Below the pieces are notes generated by a model. The model was not told the origin of the DNA and ran no database searches. It was given only the letters and a program-made list of their open reading frames with translations. A stretch of 64,000 nucleotides of DNA. Source: Chondrus crispus (Eukaryota; Rhodophyta; Florideophyceae; Gigartinales; Gigartinaceae). The position numbers were made by a program, and so were the translations under genes. Of the stretch, positions 30,905 to 41,877 are shown piece after piece (within the stretch, counting starts at the first letter, position 1; the number at the start of each line of letters is the position of its first letter). The DNA lies in assembly GCF_000350225.1 (NCBI RefSeq), contig NW_005178620.1:186001-250000 (forward strand). Direction: 5' to 3'.

Positions 30905-33900
30905 CTATCCCAAGAGCTTCACATTTGAAACCATCCTCCCATAACTACGGATTCCCAAACAGGTGACGCAGTTGACACTGCGGAGAGATGTGACCCTTTT
31001 TTCGACAAAGATCGCACGAATAACCGCGCTCCTACATTGCGGCTGGACCGCTCTCAAACCACCCCTTCCTGCGAACACCAGAATTTTAACCGGACGCCGT
31101 CGCGGCGGTGGAAATGCTTTGGGAGTAGTGAACTTAGTCCCGGCGATGAATGAAACCTTTGCGCGTGATATTACGCTATCAACGTCTGACTGGGATGGTA
31201 GAGTAAACAATACATCTTTACATAGCTCGCTTCATCTGGCGGCTAGATTCTTTTCCGCAATAAAGCGGTGAATGTTAGCCGTTCCATACTTCTCGCACAG
31301 CACTGCAACTCCATGGAAGCATGGAATACCATCGCCATTGGACGAATACCCGCAGCAAACCGGCGGCTTTTGCCGCGCATCTGACAAACGTACCCGACGC
31401 TGTAGTGCTCCATCTGTGCAGCTTGTCACAGTTGCTTCAATTTCCGCAGTTCCATCCACGAAGGAAACTGTTTCCTGATACCATCGGGACAGTTGAATCA
31501 AAGTAGCAATCTTCTTCTCGACGGCCGGGGGTACTGGACTTGTACATGACTGTGAAGCAGATTGGCGTTTGAGGAATCGGGACCGTTGCGTCAAAACCCC
31601 TTTGTTAATCATCTTTTGCGGTTCAACGGAGCGAATGTGGTTCCGCAAAGAGGCGCTCATATGACTTTCCGCCCCTTGGGAGGTGACGATTGTGTCCTCC
31701 AACCGCGAGTAAGCGTTGTAAAGCTCGGACGGTTCGAATTTGCCCAGATATTGCTTCTGCGCCTCTGTGTACTCAGCCACGATGGCATCCACTGCCGGTC
31801 TGGATGGTGCATGCAGCGCCCGCTCGTATAGAGACAACCCAATTGCCTTCGTCTCTCCAAGCTTAACTCCCATGTTTTTGCGTACGTGTAGGGGGTCCAA
31901 GAGCATCTTCGCCTGATTGAAAACTTCTTTATACGCCTTGTCAATGCTCTTCTCTTGGTCAGCGATGGTGGTGCGTTCTGCGACGTCGAACCCGGGTATC
32001 TCCTTGCATGCCTCAAAGACGGTTCTCCAGTACTCGTAACTCTCAGCTCCGACGAAGTGGGCAAACACCAGTGGCAGGAGGTGCATGTTCGTGTCGTACG
32101 TTACAACCTCGAATGTAGTCCCGTACGATTGCGGTCGCACCCCGTCACAGTGAGCCGCATCTGCTGCTGCTGTCTTACGACCAAGAGCACAATAACGAGC
32201 AGCAACGCTCGGCACGAATAAGAGCCCACCGTAGTAGTGACCGTCTTCTGCAATATCCGACATGTCAATCACCTCTTCGTTGAATTTGGCGTCCTCTGGG
32301 ATGTTTTTCGCCTTCTTGCACTGTTGGAAGATGTGCTTGGCAGACCGCATTCTCTGCTGCTTCATCTCCGAACCGTCGACAATGAAGATACGAACAGTGT
32401 GCCCACAGTTGCACAGCAATTCAGCATACCCCTCCATGCTTGCCATATCGACAGCCCGAGATGCGTCCATATGTCGCAACAGCTCGACGCGTACGGAGCG
32501 ATAGTGGCTACCCGGCGGTTGGCGCTTGTAAATTTGCTTTGCCCTTACCAGCGCAGCGATAGTTTTCGCCGAGATGTTTGGATTGCTCGTAGCCTCGCTC
32601 TGAATGGCATGAGCAACTTGCAAGGGATATATGCCGGCATGCAGTGACCTCGCCTCCTACTTCCTCGCTGCTCCTCTTCCCCGCTCACATTTTGCCCGCT
32701 TCATTCGTTGGAGTGCTCCGTAAACCTATTTAGTTTCCAAAGACCTGAGCGAGGCTGCCAATGGAACACAATTGAAGCATGACATGTCGTGTTGCGGCAT
32801 TTCATTCTCACTCTTTCCCACGTTTTGGAGATGTTTATACCCATCTTAACCCCGACAAAAGCCGTGTATGCTCGAATCAATTGCTCACATTGCCAGCGAA
32901 ACTCCATTTGCATGCCAACCTCCGGGATAATCGCGACACATCGGTGCAGCTTCCTTGTACGCGCTCCCACTTGCTCGGCCTTGAGGGCAAGCTTCGCACG
33001 TTGCATCGTGCCGTATTTAGAGGCACGCTTCTGTTCAGAACGCTTTCGTTCTAGAGCAGAGTCTTCGCTACCTGCAGATTTTTCCCGCGCACGGTATTAC
33101 TTGGCGTCGCGGAAAATTCGTCACCCCCCGCGTGTCCACTTGCAGAAGTGTCACTACTCTCTTCTCGCATGAAATCCGTGTCACCCCTCGACTGGGCTGC
33201 GTCCTCCATGTCCTCACTCAGTCCTGCGAGCCTGGCAATAACAGCATCGTCACCATCTCCAATGACGTAATTTGCACGGGCATAGTACGCATCTTTGTCC
33301 CTTTCTTCGCTGCCACTTTCACTCTCAGGGCCATCCTCGTCTTCATCTGCGTACGCAGTAGACCACCAACCACCGCAACCTCCCCCAGTCTCCTCATACG
33401 TTTGAGGAGGCTCCGGAGCGTCTTTCTCGCAAGACTGAGGAGCAGCATTACCATCCACGCCCGCACGCGCTGGCTTTACACCAGGCAAAATACCCTCGCT
33501 TGAAACCTCACCGCTTCCTTCCTCCCCTTCTCCCGGGCTTGTCCGTTCCTGCTCCGATCCTTCACGCTCCCCACGCGCATGTTCAGTACGCCCTTGCTCT
33601 GCGCTTTCCTGCCATTTGCTCTCACTCCCTTCGCGACGGATCTCCTCGCGCTCGTGATCTGCCCTTTGACGCTCCCCGTCCTCGCGCTCTGCCATCTCAG
33701 GAGCTGTACGCGCCCTTTCTTTACGCGCGCGTGCATCACGCACCCTCCGAGCGGTAGCCTCTTGCCGCTCCTCCCTCTCCCTCTGCTGTTGAGCAGCTGC
33801 GCGAGCATGCTGGTTTGTGGAGTTTGGCGTAAGATTGCGCGCTGTAGTTGGAGCTTCTTGGCGCTTACGGATCTCTTCGGCACGTCTCTCGAAGACCCGC

Positions 33901-33930
33901 AGCTCCTGCTCCTACATTCGTTTCAGAGAG
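30905..33930 (-). pseudogene. Mutator-like (MULE) transposase, frameshifted at several points
   Basis: The core frame 31232-32623 encodes a MULE DDE domain: AADAAHCDGVRPQSYGTTF, MHLLPLVFAHFVGAESYEYW (the typical PLVFAxxxxE block), TTIADQEKSIDKAYKEVF (second Asp) and DPLHVRKNM. A SWIM-type zinc finger, VCCGYSSNGDGIPCFHGVA, follows. The frame stops (TGA) after NLAAR. Coding continues in frame as SELCKDVLFTLPSQSDVDS and then, shifted, to a C-terminal CCHC knuckle CDLCRKKGHISPQC at about 30,975-31,020, a usual MULE tail. Upstream, 32701-33006 gives a zinc-binding DNA-binding segment (KCRNTTCHASIVFHW). 33051 to about 33,930 gives a Glu/Arg-rich coiled coil (VFERRAEEIRKRQEA) and an acidic tract. 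At least three frame lesions. Confidence 0.8.
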
Positions 33931-34848
33931 CGAAAACTTAAGACGACCCCGCAAGACGAAATCTCTCTCGTGATAGATGTCTTTCTCGTTAACAGCAACG
34001 GCAACGAGGTTTTCTACCATTTACATTGACCTACTCAATGTACGCATGCTTCGAGTCGCCCCCGGGGATCGTCGCAGCAGACTTCCGGGTGAACCAGGGC
34101 AGCGAGACGGCGGAAGGCTTTTGGAACAGCTGATATCGGGGCAGTCGCTCCCGTGAAGCAAAACAGCTGTAGGAGGGTCGTAGCATTTTCCTCCACAACA
34201 TTGAAGTGACGGAGGGCCTGCAAAGTCGTTTTCGGTAGGTCTAGGACTGCTGGGGGCGACATGGTTGTATGGTTTGAGCAGCGGGCTTACGGTGATGTGG
34301 GGGGAATGAAGAGCAAAATACAGGGTGAATCAGGCAGAAGTAAAGAGATTAGCGAGACCAGGAGCAGGTCGTTCGTGGATAGGGTGACGACGTGGGATTA
34401 CAGGGTGATTCGTTATGTCCCTAACGGTTTTAGGGGTGATTCTGCTCGCTAAAATGCGACATTTTCCGTTGTGATTGGAAACGATGGTGACATATGAAAA
34501 TCACCTACGGAGCCGTCCATCCCCTTCCTATTCACCCTCCATGCCATCCACCTTTTCCCTGTCACGCCCCCGATTGTCTAATTCTGCAAGCTGTCACCCC
34601 CCCAATCACAGAATCTCCCATTCTAAAATTGTAAACCTCATCGCACAATAGCATAAGAATAGACCATAGGGTCCCCCACCAGTCAAGGTATTAAAACGCT
34701 CAATTCGTGCATCTCTTATTTAACATCGACGCAGAGATGAAAGCAGTTAACTTTAAGAGACTACATCCGCAAAATTTCCGAGAGGAAGCATGTTAAAAGT
34801 GTACTTGTGACGATATCTTAAATCTTAACAATACAACTGCGCCGTCTT
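33931..34848. other. region upstream of the MULE, no complete gene
   Basis: A 75-codon minus frame at 34035-34262 contains KAFRRLAALVHPEVCC, reminiscent of a J-domain helix plus HPD (here HPE), but it is too short to call. 34,315-34,620 repeats GGTGA/TCACC motifs. TGTCACCCC at 34592-34600 is the inverse of GGGGTGACA at 30809-30817, a possible MULE terminal repeat pair of about 3.8 kb. Confidence 0.3.
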
Positions 34849-36618
34849 TTAGAAGAAGATTCTGTTCGGCAACTCGGACGAGGCAATTTTCGTGTTTCTC
34901 AGGATCAGCGAGCGGAATATCTCCGACTTAGTGAACAGCGCTTTCACCCGCGGGATCGCGCGGAGCATCCGGCACGAGAACACATTCCTGTTGCGGAAGA
35001 AGAACCGGTCACGAATCATGAGCACGCTGAACTGCAACTCCCAGATAGCGTTCATCGTCGGCCCCATCGAGCTTCCGGACGCGTGGTCCTCGGCCACCAG
35101 CTCGATCCACGCCTCCACGCGGTCTCCCGTACCGTACACGTTCTGCAGACCGCTCTGCACGTTCGCCACGCTCGAGATGTCCGCAAAGCTCGTCGCCTTG
35201 CGCAACCCCATCAGCTCTTGGATCTCAGTGAAACTTGGAAGGGCGTGGTCGCGTGACCGCTGAAGGTTGAACGCGATCAGGTCAAATCCAAAGTTGATCG
35301 CAGGCACTTTTGTGAAAAGGAAGTTGCGCAGGTTGTTGTTAACCATCAGGTCAATTTCCTGTGCCTTAATCTGCGTCGCCCTTCGAATGAATTCTTGGGC
35401 TCCCTCAAATCTGGAGGCCACGCGGAAGAACGTGTCTGTCATAGGGATCGATGGAAGCAGCGAGTTACCGGGTACCCTCCGCGCTATCACGTTTCCAACC
35501 ATGGTATGGCCCACGCGGAACGCCGCCGTGCTGAACACGTCCAGAACGTCAGGTGGCGGCATCCTACTCACACGTGTCCTCCTACATCTACTCACACGTC
35601 GGAAGCGGGGAAGGTGCTTGCCGACTATCGCGGGACAGTACTCCTCGAGCACAATATTTTGGAACTGCGCCCCATTAATCTTACGGGCGTTCTAGAATAG
35701 CTCGTCCTGACCCATATCCGGGAATGCCGCCTCAAGCTCGTCGCATAAATCGTTGTGCTCGCGAAGGAAAACAACGTGCAGGGCCGTGAGAACAGGATTC
35801 TCAGCGAGGCGGACATCACCAGCAACGATAAATTGGTCGTTGGGGAGGGGCACATTAGACAAGTCCATGAAGTTGACGGGGAGAATGCCACCTGGACCAG
35901 TCCTTAGCTTGCAGATTCCGGGCTCGCGAAGAGCATCCTGACGAATCTGGTTGGAACCATACACAGCGGCAAGGTCAAGAACACTCGAGTGCGCATTGAT
36001 GGGTCTCTCGATATCAACGCCCGGAGGCGGACGGGAGCCTCCTGCAGCTGACCCACCACCAGAACCTTGGGGAAGACCCTGCGCATCTACGATGCCGCGG
36101 ACAGACCGGGAGAATTGAAGTTGACCACCAGAAAAGTTGGCGAAGATCGGGTCGTCGCGGGGAATCGGAATCGGCATGGATTCACTGCTTGGCGGGGTGA
36201 GCATGAAAGTATGGTCTAGAAATTGACCGAAGAAGGTGGCCATTTCATTGAGTCAACGGTCGTTGAACTTGTCATCAGACTGCTGGCAGAGCATGTTCGA
36301 AACGTCACGGGCAGATGGCAGGTCCAACCCATTGGGATTAGCGGAGTTTAGGAAGCGCTGGAGAGATGTCTGAGCACGACCTGCTGCGTCCCACGTCTTG
36401 AAAACTGTGTTAGTGCAGGAACCGTCGGCGGTGCGGAATTCAGAGCTGCAGCGGCCTGAGGTCATTTCATCTTCCTCGGCACTACCAGGGTTGACAACTT
36501 GCAATTGTAACCTGACATCTCGGCCTCGACTGCCAGGACGCAGGCCTTGTCCTGAAACGAGGTTGAGAATAAGGGCGAACGCAGTCGCCAGAAGAATGGC
36601 AACCCTGATAGACATCAT
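34849..36618 (-). pseudogene. animal-type heme peroxidase with signal peptide, three frames broken
   Basis: ATG at 36618. A hydrophobic signal peptide (RVAILLATAFALILNLVSG) points to secretion. The order of conserved peroxidase parts is kept: FFGQFLDHTF (distal Asp-His), INAHSSVLDLAAVYGSN, LTALHVVFLREHNDLC, NARKINGAQFQNIVLEEY, FSTAAFRVGHTMVGN (proximal His in RVGH), LMVNNNLRNFLF, LIAFNLQRSRDHALPSF. TGA at 36253-36255 and TAG at 35692-35694 interrupt it in frame. The stretch RRVSRCRRTRVSRMPPPDV near 35,580 is poorly conserved. Such enzymes oxidise halides or organic substrates with hydrogen peroxide, a role in red-algal defence chemistry. Apart from two stops the protein reads through, so inactivation looks recent. 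Confidence 0.85.
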
Positions 36619-37015
36619 TGCTGGAAAGAGACGCTAGAAGCAATGGCGAGAAAGTTTGGAAATGAGACTTGTCGGTGGGTGAAGCGGTGAGAGTTGCTGG
36701 ATGATGAAAGTTGCTGTGCCGCAGTGGGAAGTCAGCTTATGTACTGTTTGAGGGGGACGGAACGATGCATCAGAACATATGCATGGTGTGCAGGAACAAG
36801 AGAAATACTTCCAAGGGGCCAGATCCATGGCATAGTGGTACGTCAATGTGTTGCGTTGCAAGTGATGAAGCAAAGGATAGAAAGAGAAGAAGTGTCAATG
36901 CGCATCATTTCGTTCTCGGAACTAGATGTTGTGACGTACACAAGTTTCCTTCAGAGAGAACAAAATGTGTCTCGAGATCTTTGAAACTGTCTTTCAGGTT
37001 GTGATGCAAGATCGA
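36619..37015. other. intergenic, peroxidase upstream region
   Basis: No gene. By position it holds the former peroxidase promoter. No TATA motif is convincing. The copia LTR starts at 37016. Confidence 0.4.
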
Positions 37016-37201
37016 TGACTAGGTTTACTGGGGTCGCGTGTCTATCTACCTTATGTAGGGATGCTAGTGATCTGTAGGCCGGCGGCGATCGTGGTGAGTT
37101 GATCGCTGTTGTACGTGTGCAACGGGTGTACATATGGCTCTCATGACTGCTGACGCATTGCTGTTGCGGCGTCGACGTTGGTTTTTATGGCTCTCATGAC
37201 A
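37016..37201 (-). mobile_element. 3' LTR of copia element 1, with internal insertion
   Basis: The plus strand starts TGACTAGGTTTACTGG and ends TCATGACA, and is about 93% like the right LTR over 132 bp. A 53-bp extra piece (37148-37200) is bounded by a direct repeat of CTCTCATGAC. On minus the polypurine-like ACAGGGGAG lies immediately before the LTR, as expected. Confidence 0.75.
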
Positions 37202-37321
37202 CTCCCCTGTCGACGGCGCTGCAGTTTTGCCGTCTGCAGTCGTGTGATTTTTGAGCTGTAGTTTGGGGAGGAGGCGCGTGTCTGCTTGACGTCGGAGCGG
37301 TTTTGTGATGATGTCCGCTAG

Positions 37322-38220
37322 TTATTCGTCGTGGGGACATGCGCGATGGCGATTGTGCCCTTTTGTGCCTAGTGCGTGAGGTAGTGATGCCTCAGATCTA
37401 TGAATCTTCGCCTCTTCGTCGGTCCCGTGCTGTTGGCAACGTGGATGGCGGACTGGTTGTCTATCATCAGGGGGGTCGGGGATTTCGGCAGCATGTGCAC
37501 GTCCTGTAGCAGACGTGGGATCCACGTGGTCTGCTGTGCGGCGGAGTTGGCCGCAATATATTCTGCCTCACAGGTGGATAAGGCTGTGATGTTTTGCTTG
37601 AGGGACCCCCAACAGATCGGCGTGCCGTTGTATGCGTGGAGAGTCCCTGATATGGACTTCCGGCCCATGATGTCGGCGGCGAAATCGGCATCGGCATACG
37701 AGACAAGGAGGTTCTGGGGTTTCTCTTTGTCTGCTTGCGCGCCCGCTCGTAACGTGAGACCTGTGTCTGGTGAGCCCTTAAGGTACCGTATCAGGCGTTT
37801 GAGTGCATTCGAGTGCCTTTGCGTCGGGTTTTTGGCCGTTACTGCTAGTCAGTTTGCCAGGAAGTAGATATATGGTCGCGTCGAGTCAGCGACATATCTT
37901 AGGTCCCCAATGATCTGCTGGTATTTTTTGAGTGTGTGCAGTTGGGTCTCATCTTTGTCTGTTGGCTCGTGGAGCAGGAAACCATCACAGTATGGGGTGT
38001 CTTTCGCATCGCATTTTTCCATGTCCGCTTGCTGTAATATGTAGTTGATAGCGTTTGGCTGGGAGATGTGAATGTCTTCATTTTTGTGTCTTGTCACCTT
38101 CCATTCTAGAAAGGTCCTGTGTTCCCGGAGGCGTTTGATGTTGTACGCTTTTGCTAGGGCTGCTGCGAACTCGTCTTTGCGTTTTGCGGTTGAGGCGGGT
38201 ACTGTGAAGTCATCCATGCT
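37322..38220 (-). mobile_element. copia element 1: RT end and RNase H
   Basis: Frame 37849-38244 begins LLTAVSMDDFTVPAS, the RT active-site strand. It carries S-M-D-D (38209-38220) in place of the usual Y-V-D-D. It continues through KRLREHRTFLEWKVTRH and GDLRYVADSTRPYIYFLAN. A frame change then leads to the RNase H block 37369-37668: GRKSISGTLHAYNGTPICW, LSTCEAEYIAANSAAQQT, LMIDNQSAIHVANS and FIDLRHHYLTH, all classic copia RNase H motifs. Confidence 0.85.
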
Positions 38221-38233
38221 GACGGCCGTCAGC

Positions 38234-38293
38234 AAAAACGGCAACGAACGAATAATCGCTGCCGGCAGCGATTATTCGTTCGTTGCCGTTTTT
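38234..38293. repeat. perfect 60-bp palindrome inside the copia RT gene
   Basis: Arms 38234-38263 and 38264-38293 (30 bases each) are exact reverse complements with no loop; the centre is GCC|GGC. It sits between the RT coding blocks ending SEADLCLWSKK and starting PFLLTAVSMDD, and destroys the frame with a stop. Confidence 0.95.
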
Positions 38294-39897
38294 TTGGACC
38301 AGAGGCACAGGTCTGCTTCGCTTTGCTTGAAGTTTTCCTTTCGTAGGAGCGTGAAGACTGCAGATAGGTATGTGTGGCCGGCGGATGGCGTGCCGTATAT
38401 GTTCATGTTTAGCCTGCCGCCTTGCCAGTCATGTTTGTATGTGCCATTGAATCTGGCGTGCTGTCTCACATATATTGTTTCACCTCCGTTGTGCGCAAAA
38501 TATTCGTGTAGGTACGCCGACTTGATGTCGATGTGTTCGATGTGCATGCGGTACTTGGCCGCGATTCCGAACATTGCGCGTACTGTGGTCTTGTCTGCCA
38601 TGCACGTTGTAGTTTTGGATGGGTCGTAGTGCTTGTGCGGTAGCATCTTGTCCCCCCTTGCGGAGCATCGGGCTTTTCTCGATGCAATTTCTCCTTTGCT
38701 ATCCCTCTTGTAACAGTATCCCATTTTAGGGGTATTAGTCTCCGCTTCCTGGGGATCTCGGAGTCGGGTATCCATTGTACTACGTTCATGGCGTCGAGGA
38801 TATCGAGTTGGGCGTTGTGGGCTTTTTCCCATTCGGCAGCATCGGGGTATTTTTAGCTTGTTCCGGTTGGCTGGGGCGGGTGTGGTGCCTGTTATCTCTG
38901 TTGGCGTGCGATGCGGGGTGAATGCTTTGGTGGCGTATGTGTGTGAAGCTACAGGATCGGTAGTGCTGTGGTACGGTGGGAAGTTGACGCATCGAACTCG
39001 TCTAGGTTTGTTCATTTCGAGTTCGAGGACCATTACGTGGTTTTGGTCGATGCCGTGGAGGTACCGGGTGAGTGTTGCCCTGTGTGCAAGTTTTGATATT
39101 TGTTTCCGATTTGCTAACTCAGGTACTGTGGCGAGCTGTCCGAACAACAGGAATTGTGGGACGTCGGGGGTTGCATTGGTCCACATGGTGTAGGGAAGGG
39201 TGTTGATCCCGTGGTGGAGTATATTGTTATACTTAAATGCGGCGTCCCTTACTGCGTCTTCCCAGTGCGTGTTGGGTAGTGAGCTGTGGTGGAGGGCGGC
39301 TCTGGCTGAGTTCATGAGTGTACTGTTTATCCTTTCCGCGATACCGTTTTGTTGGGGCGTGTGTGGGACTGTAGTGCTGTGCATGACGTTGTGCGATCTG
39401 TATACGGCGTTGGCGCTGTCTGATACATATTCTTTAGCGTTGTCTGTGTGGAACAGTCTCGGTTTGCACCCATTTCGTTTTTTGAGGGCTGTGAGGATGA
39501 CATCCAGCCTGTGCGGGGTTTCCGCTCTTGATTGCAGGAAGTCGACTATGAGGTAGCGGGATCGGGTGTCTATGACCTTGAGTATGTATTTGTTGCCTTG
39601 CCTGGATGTCCGGTTGAATGGTCCGCATATATGGCTGCTGAAGGCTGCTCCTACTCGGTAATTGTGCGTCTTGGGGTAGTGCGGTGCGGGCTGCTGCTTC
39701 GCTGCAGCACAGCTCGAGCAGGTGATCCGCGGTGGTCGCTGCCTTAGTGTGGGCGGGAGATTTGGCAGGAGGCCGAGTTTGGCCATTTTCTGGAGCGTTG
39801 TCGGTCTGCTGTGGTTGAACAGTACATGATAGTGGTGGAAGTCCCTTTCGACAGCTGGGTGTGCTGGGGTGTGCGGTGGGGGCGCTGGGTTGTGCAC
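38272..39897 (-). mobile_element. copia element 1: integrase and first half of RT
   Basis: 541 codons on minus. The integrase zinc part is HHYHVLFNHSR ... CSSCAAAK. The core shows SSHICGPFN, where His replaces the expected first catalytic Asp (usually SDICGPF), then LFHTDNAKEYVSD (second Asp) and PQQNGIAERINSTL (Glu). A copia-specific AALHHSSLPNTHWEDAVRDA stretch follows, then the linker, then RT: RKARCSARGDKM, AMFGIAAKYRMHIEHIDIKS (first RT Asp), YVRQHARFNGTYKHDWQGG and LNMNIYGTPSAGHTY. It ends at the palindrome. The lost integrase Asp suggests inactivity. Confidence 0.85.
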
Positions 39898-40440
39898 TTG
39901 GTGCAGTGGGATTTTTCTGCGCGTGGTGCGGCGTGTCCACGTACTAGTGCGCGGCTTGGCTTCGGCGTCGCTTTTCTTTTTTTTGTTTTTGGATTAGGGG
40001 CTTTTTTGGGTTGGGTCGTGGGGCTTTTGGAGGTTTTTATTGACCGTGGTGGTGTAGTCCGGGCTGCCATGCTGTTTCCTTTTGCTTGTGGGAGTTCCAG
40101 GTAGTACATGCCTCTCCTGAAGCGCGCTTTCGCTACTATTTGTGGCGGTTGTGTGCTCGTATCGAGTACGGTGGCCTGTGCGGGTGTGAACCGGACCTCT
40201 CCCCACTGCTCTGCTATGTCGTGTACTGATAGCAGGTTGGATCGCATGATTGGGTTGGCGATCGCTGGGATTCGTATGTGCCAATTCGTACTGCTTTGTA
40301 TATGCATCATCCCCTTGTGTGTGGCGGGTGGGGTGATGTTGGTGGCCGTGTTAGTTCGGGTGATTTTTTGGAGTGGCTTCATGTTCGGCGTAGGTTTGGG
40401 GCCTGTGACGGGTGCGCACCGGAGTCGAGGGCATACTGCT
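39744..40440 (-). mobile_element. copia element 1: protease and pre-integrase region
   Basis: At about 40,415-40,440 one minus frame reads YALDSGAHPSQAPN, the copia protease DSGA site. A one-base change near 40,400 shifts coding into the 39744-40382 frame (ANPIMRSNLLSVHDIAEQW, QIVAKARFRRGMYYLEL), the protease C-terminal half and linker of copia. The frame then becomes Lys/Arg-rich. A frameshift to the integrase frame follows. Confidence 0.7.
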
Positions 40441-40845
40441 TACCTTCGCATATGTCCTAGTCGGTCACCTGTTGCGCAGTTGTGTTGTTGGGTTCGTCGC
40501 GGGTGCTGGCCATTTGCCCGGTGGTGTTTTGGCCGTCTGGCGTGTTTACCGTGGAGTTGTGCGGTGTTTGTCGGTATTCGTGTACCATTTTTCCACATAT
40601 TCCCTTGTGGCTGCGTTACCTCGTTGGTGCTGATCGGGATGGGTCGTCGCTCCTCTACCTTGCATCCGGCTGTGGGTTAGTCGTCTCATTGCATGGTAGT
40701 TGGGCGTGTCTGACCATTCGTCTGTCGTATTCATGCCTTGCGGGCGTTGTTGTTGGATTTCCTGTTTCTCGTCTTCTCGAGCTTGTATGGATTTGAGTCG
40801 TTGGACGAGGTTGGCTATGGTTGTGGGGATTGTGTTGTTCGCGAT

Positions 40846-41724
40846 TCACATGTCGGGTAGGTGTCCGAATGCCGGGTGCAAGTTGAGGCCGTGTATGATG
40901 AATTCTATCGTGACGGATTCATCGTGTTGAATGCTTTGGTACTCTGTGAGGCACATTTTTGTTCCGATCGTTCTGTGTGCGGAGATGTATTCATCGAGGT
41001 CTCCTCCAGCCTTGATATTTGTACGTTGTGCTTCTTGTTTGAGGATGAGGTGTGTGGTTGGCGTTGAGTCAGTGAAATGTGTTTTGATCTCTTCCAGAAG
41101 CTGTCGAGGGGTGACGCTGAGGTCCATGTCGATTGTGCTTGCCAGATCCACTGGGAGGTTGGTCATGATGCTCATGCGTAGGAATGTACATTTTCGGACG
41201 TATACAGCATAGTACAGGCTCGTCACAGTTGCAGGTGGTGAGCTTTCGTCGAGGGCTCCCTCGACGTTGTTGATTATTGCTATGTCGTGGAGGATTTGCG
41301 TCCATAGTTTCCATAGTTTGTAGTTGGTCCCGTCGCTTGCGAGTGGAGGTAGCTGTCCATGCATTCTTGTGTCAGCTTGGGGCGTTTCGGGTGCCATTTC
41401 TTGCTGGTTTGACATTTGTGGGCGCTCTACGGGTGTTGTCAGAGTTGCTTGTGTTGGCTCCACGGGGGTGGTCGGAGCTTGGTGTGGGGGCTCTACGAGT
41501 GTGGTCGGAGCGGGTTGTGTTGGCTCTACGGGGGTGATCGGAGCTTGGTGTTGTGGCTCTACGAGTGTGGTCGGAGCAGGGTGTGTCGGCTCTACGCCGG
41601 CTGGCGGAGCTTGTGAGGTTGGGGCAACCAGGTTGTGTGGTGCCGTACTGTCGTTGTCCTGATCTCGTCCGGGTGGGCGGTATTCGAGATGATCGTCTTG
41701 TAGTGGTGCGTGGTTATGGTCCAT
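40846..41724 (-). mobile_element. copia element 1: Gag
   Basis: The first ATG inside the element is at 41724 (MDHNHAPLQDDHLEYRPP), giving 292 codons; the frame is also open through the LTR to 41958. The N-terminal part is a Pro-rich repeat of about 10 residues (VEPTQPAPTTL and variants), clearly tandem at DNA level, 41420-41610. The rest has the Gag fold pattern of copia: NYKLWKLWTQILHDIAI, VRKCTFLRMSIMTNLP, LLEEIKTHFTDS, LILKQEAQRTNIKAGG, LDEYISAHRTIGTKM. The nucleocapsid zinc knuckle was not visible downstream. Confidence 0.75.
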
Positions 41725-41744
41725 AACCTGTGATGGAACATCAA

Positions 41745-41877
41745 TGCCTAGGTTTACTGGGGTCGCGTGTCTATCTACCTTATGTAGGGATGCTAGTGAT
41801 CCGTAGGCCGGCGGCGATCGTGGTGAGTTGATCGCTGTTGTACGTGTGAAACGTGTGTGCATATGGCTCTCATGACA
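41745..41877 (-). mobile_element. 5' LTR of copia element 1, 133 bp
   Basis: The plus strand starts TGCCTAGGTTTACTGG and ends CTCTCATGACA. It matches the left LTR closely. An LTR of 133 bp is short for copia. Flanking 5-bp sequences (ATCGA on the left, CAGGT on the right) do not match, so no target duplication is visible. Confidence 0.75.

Noticed and set aside
41277..41662. Plus-strand Gly/Val/Trp-rich repeat proteins
   Set aside because: They are antisense readings of the Pro-rich Gag repeat.
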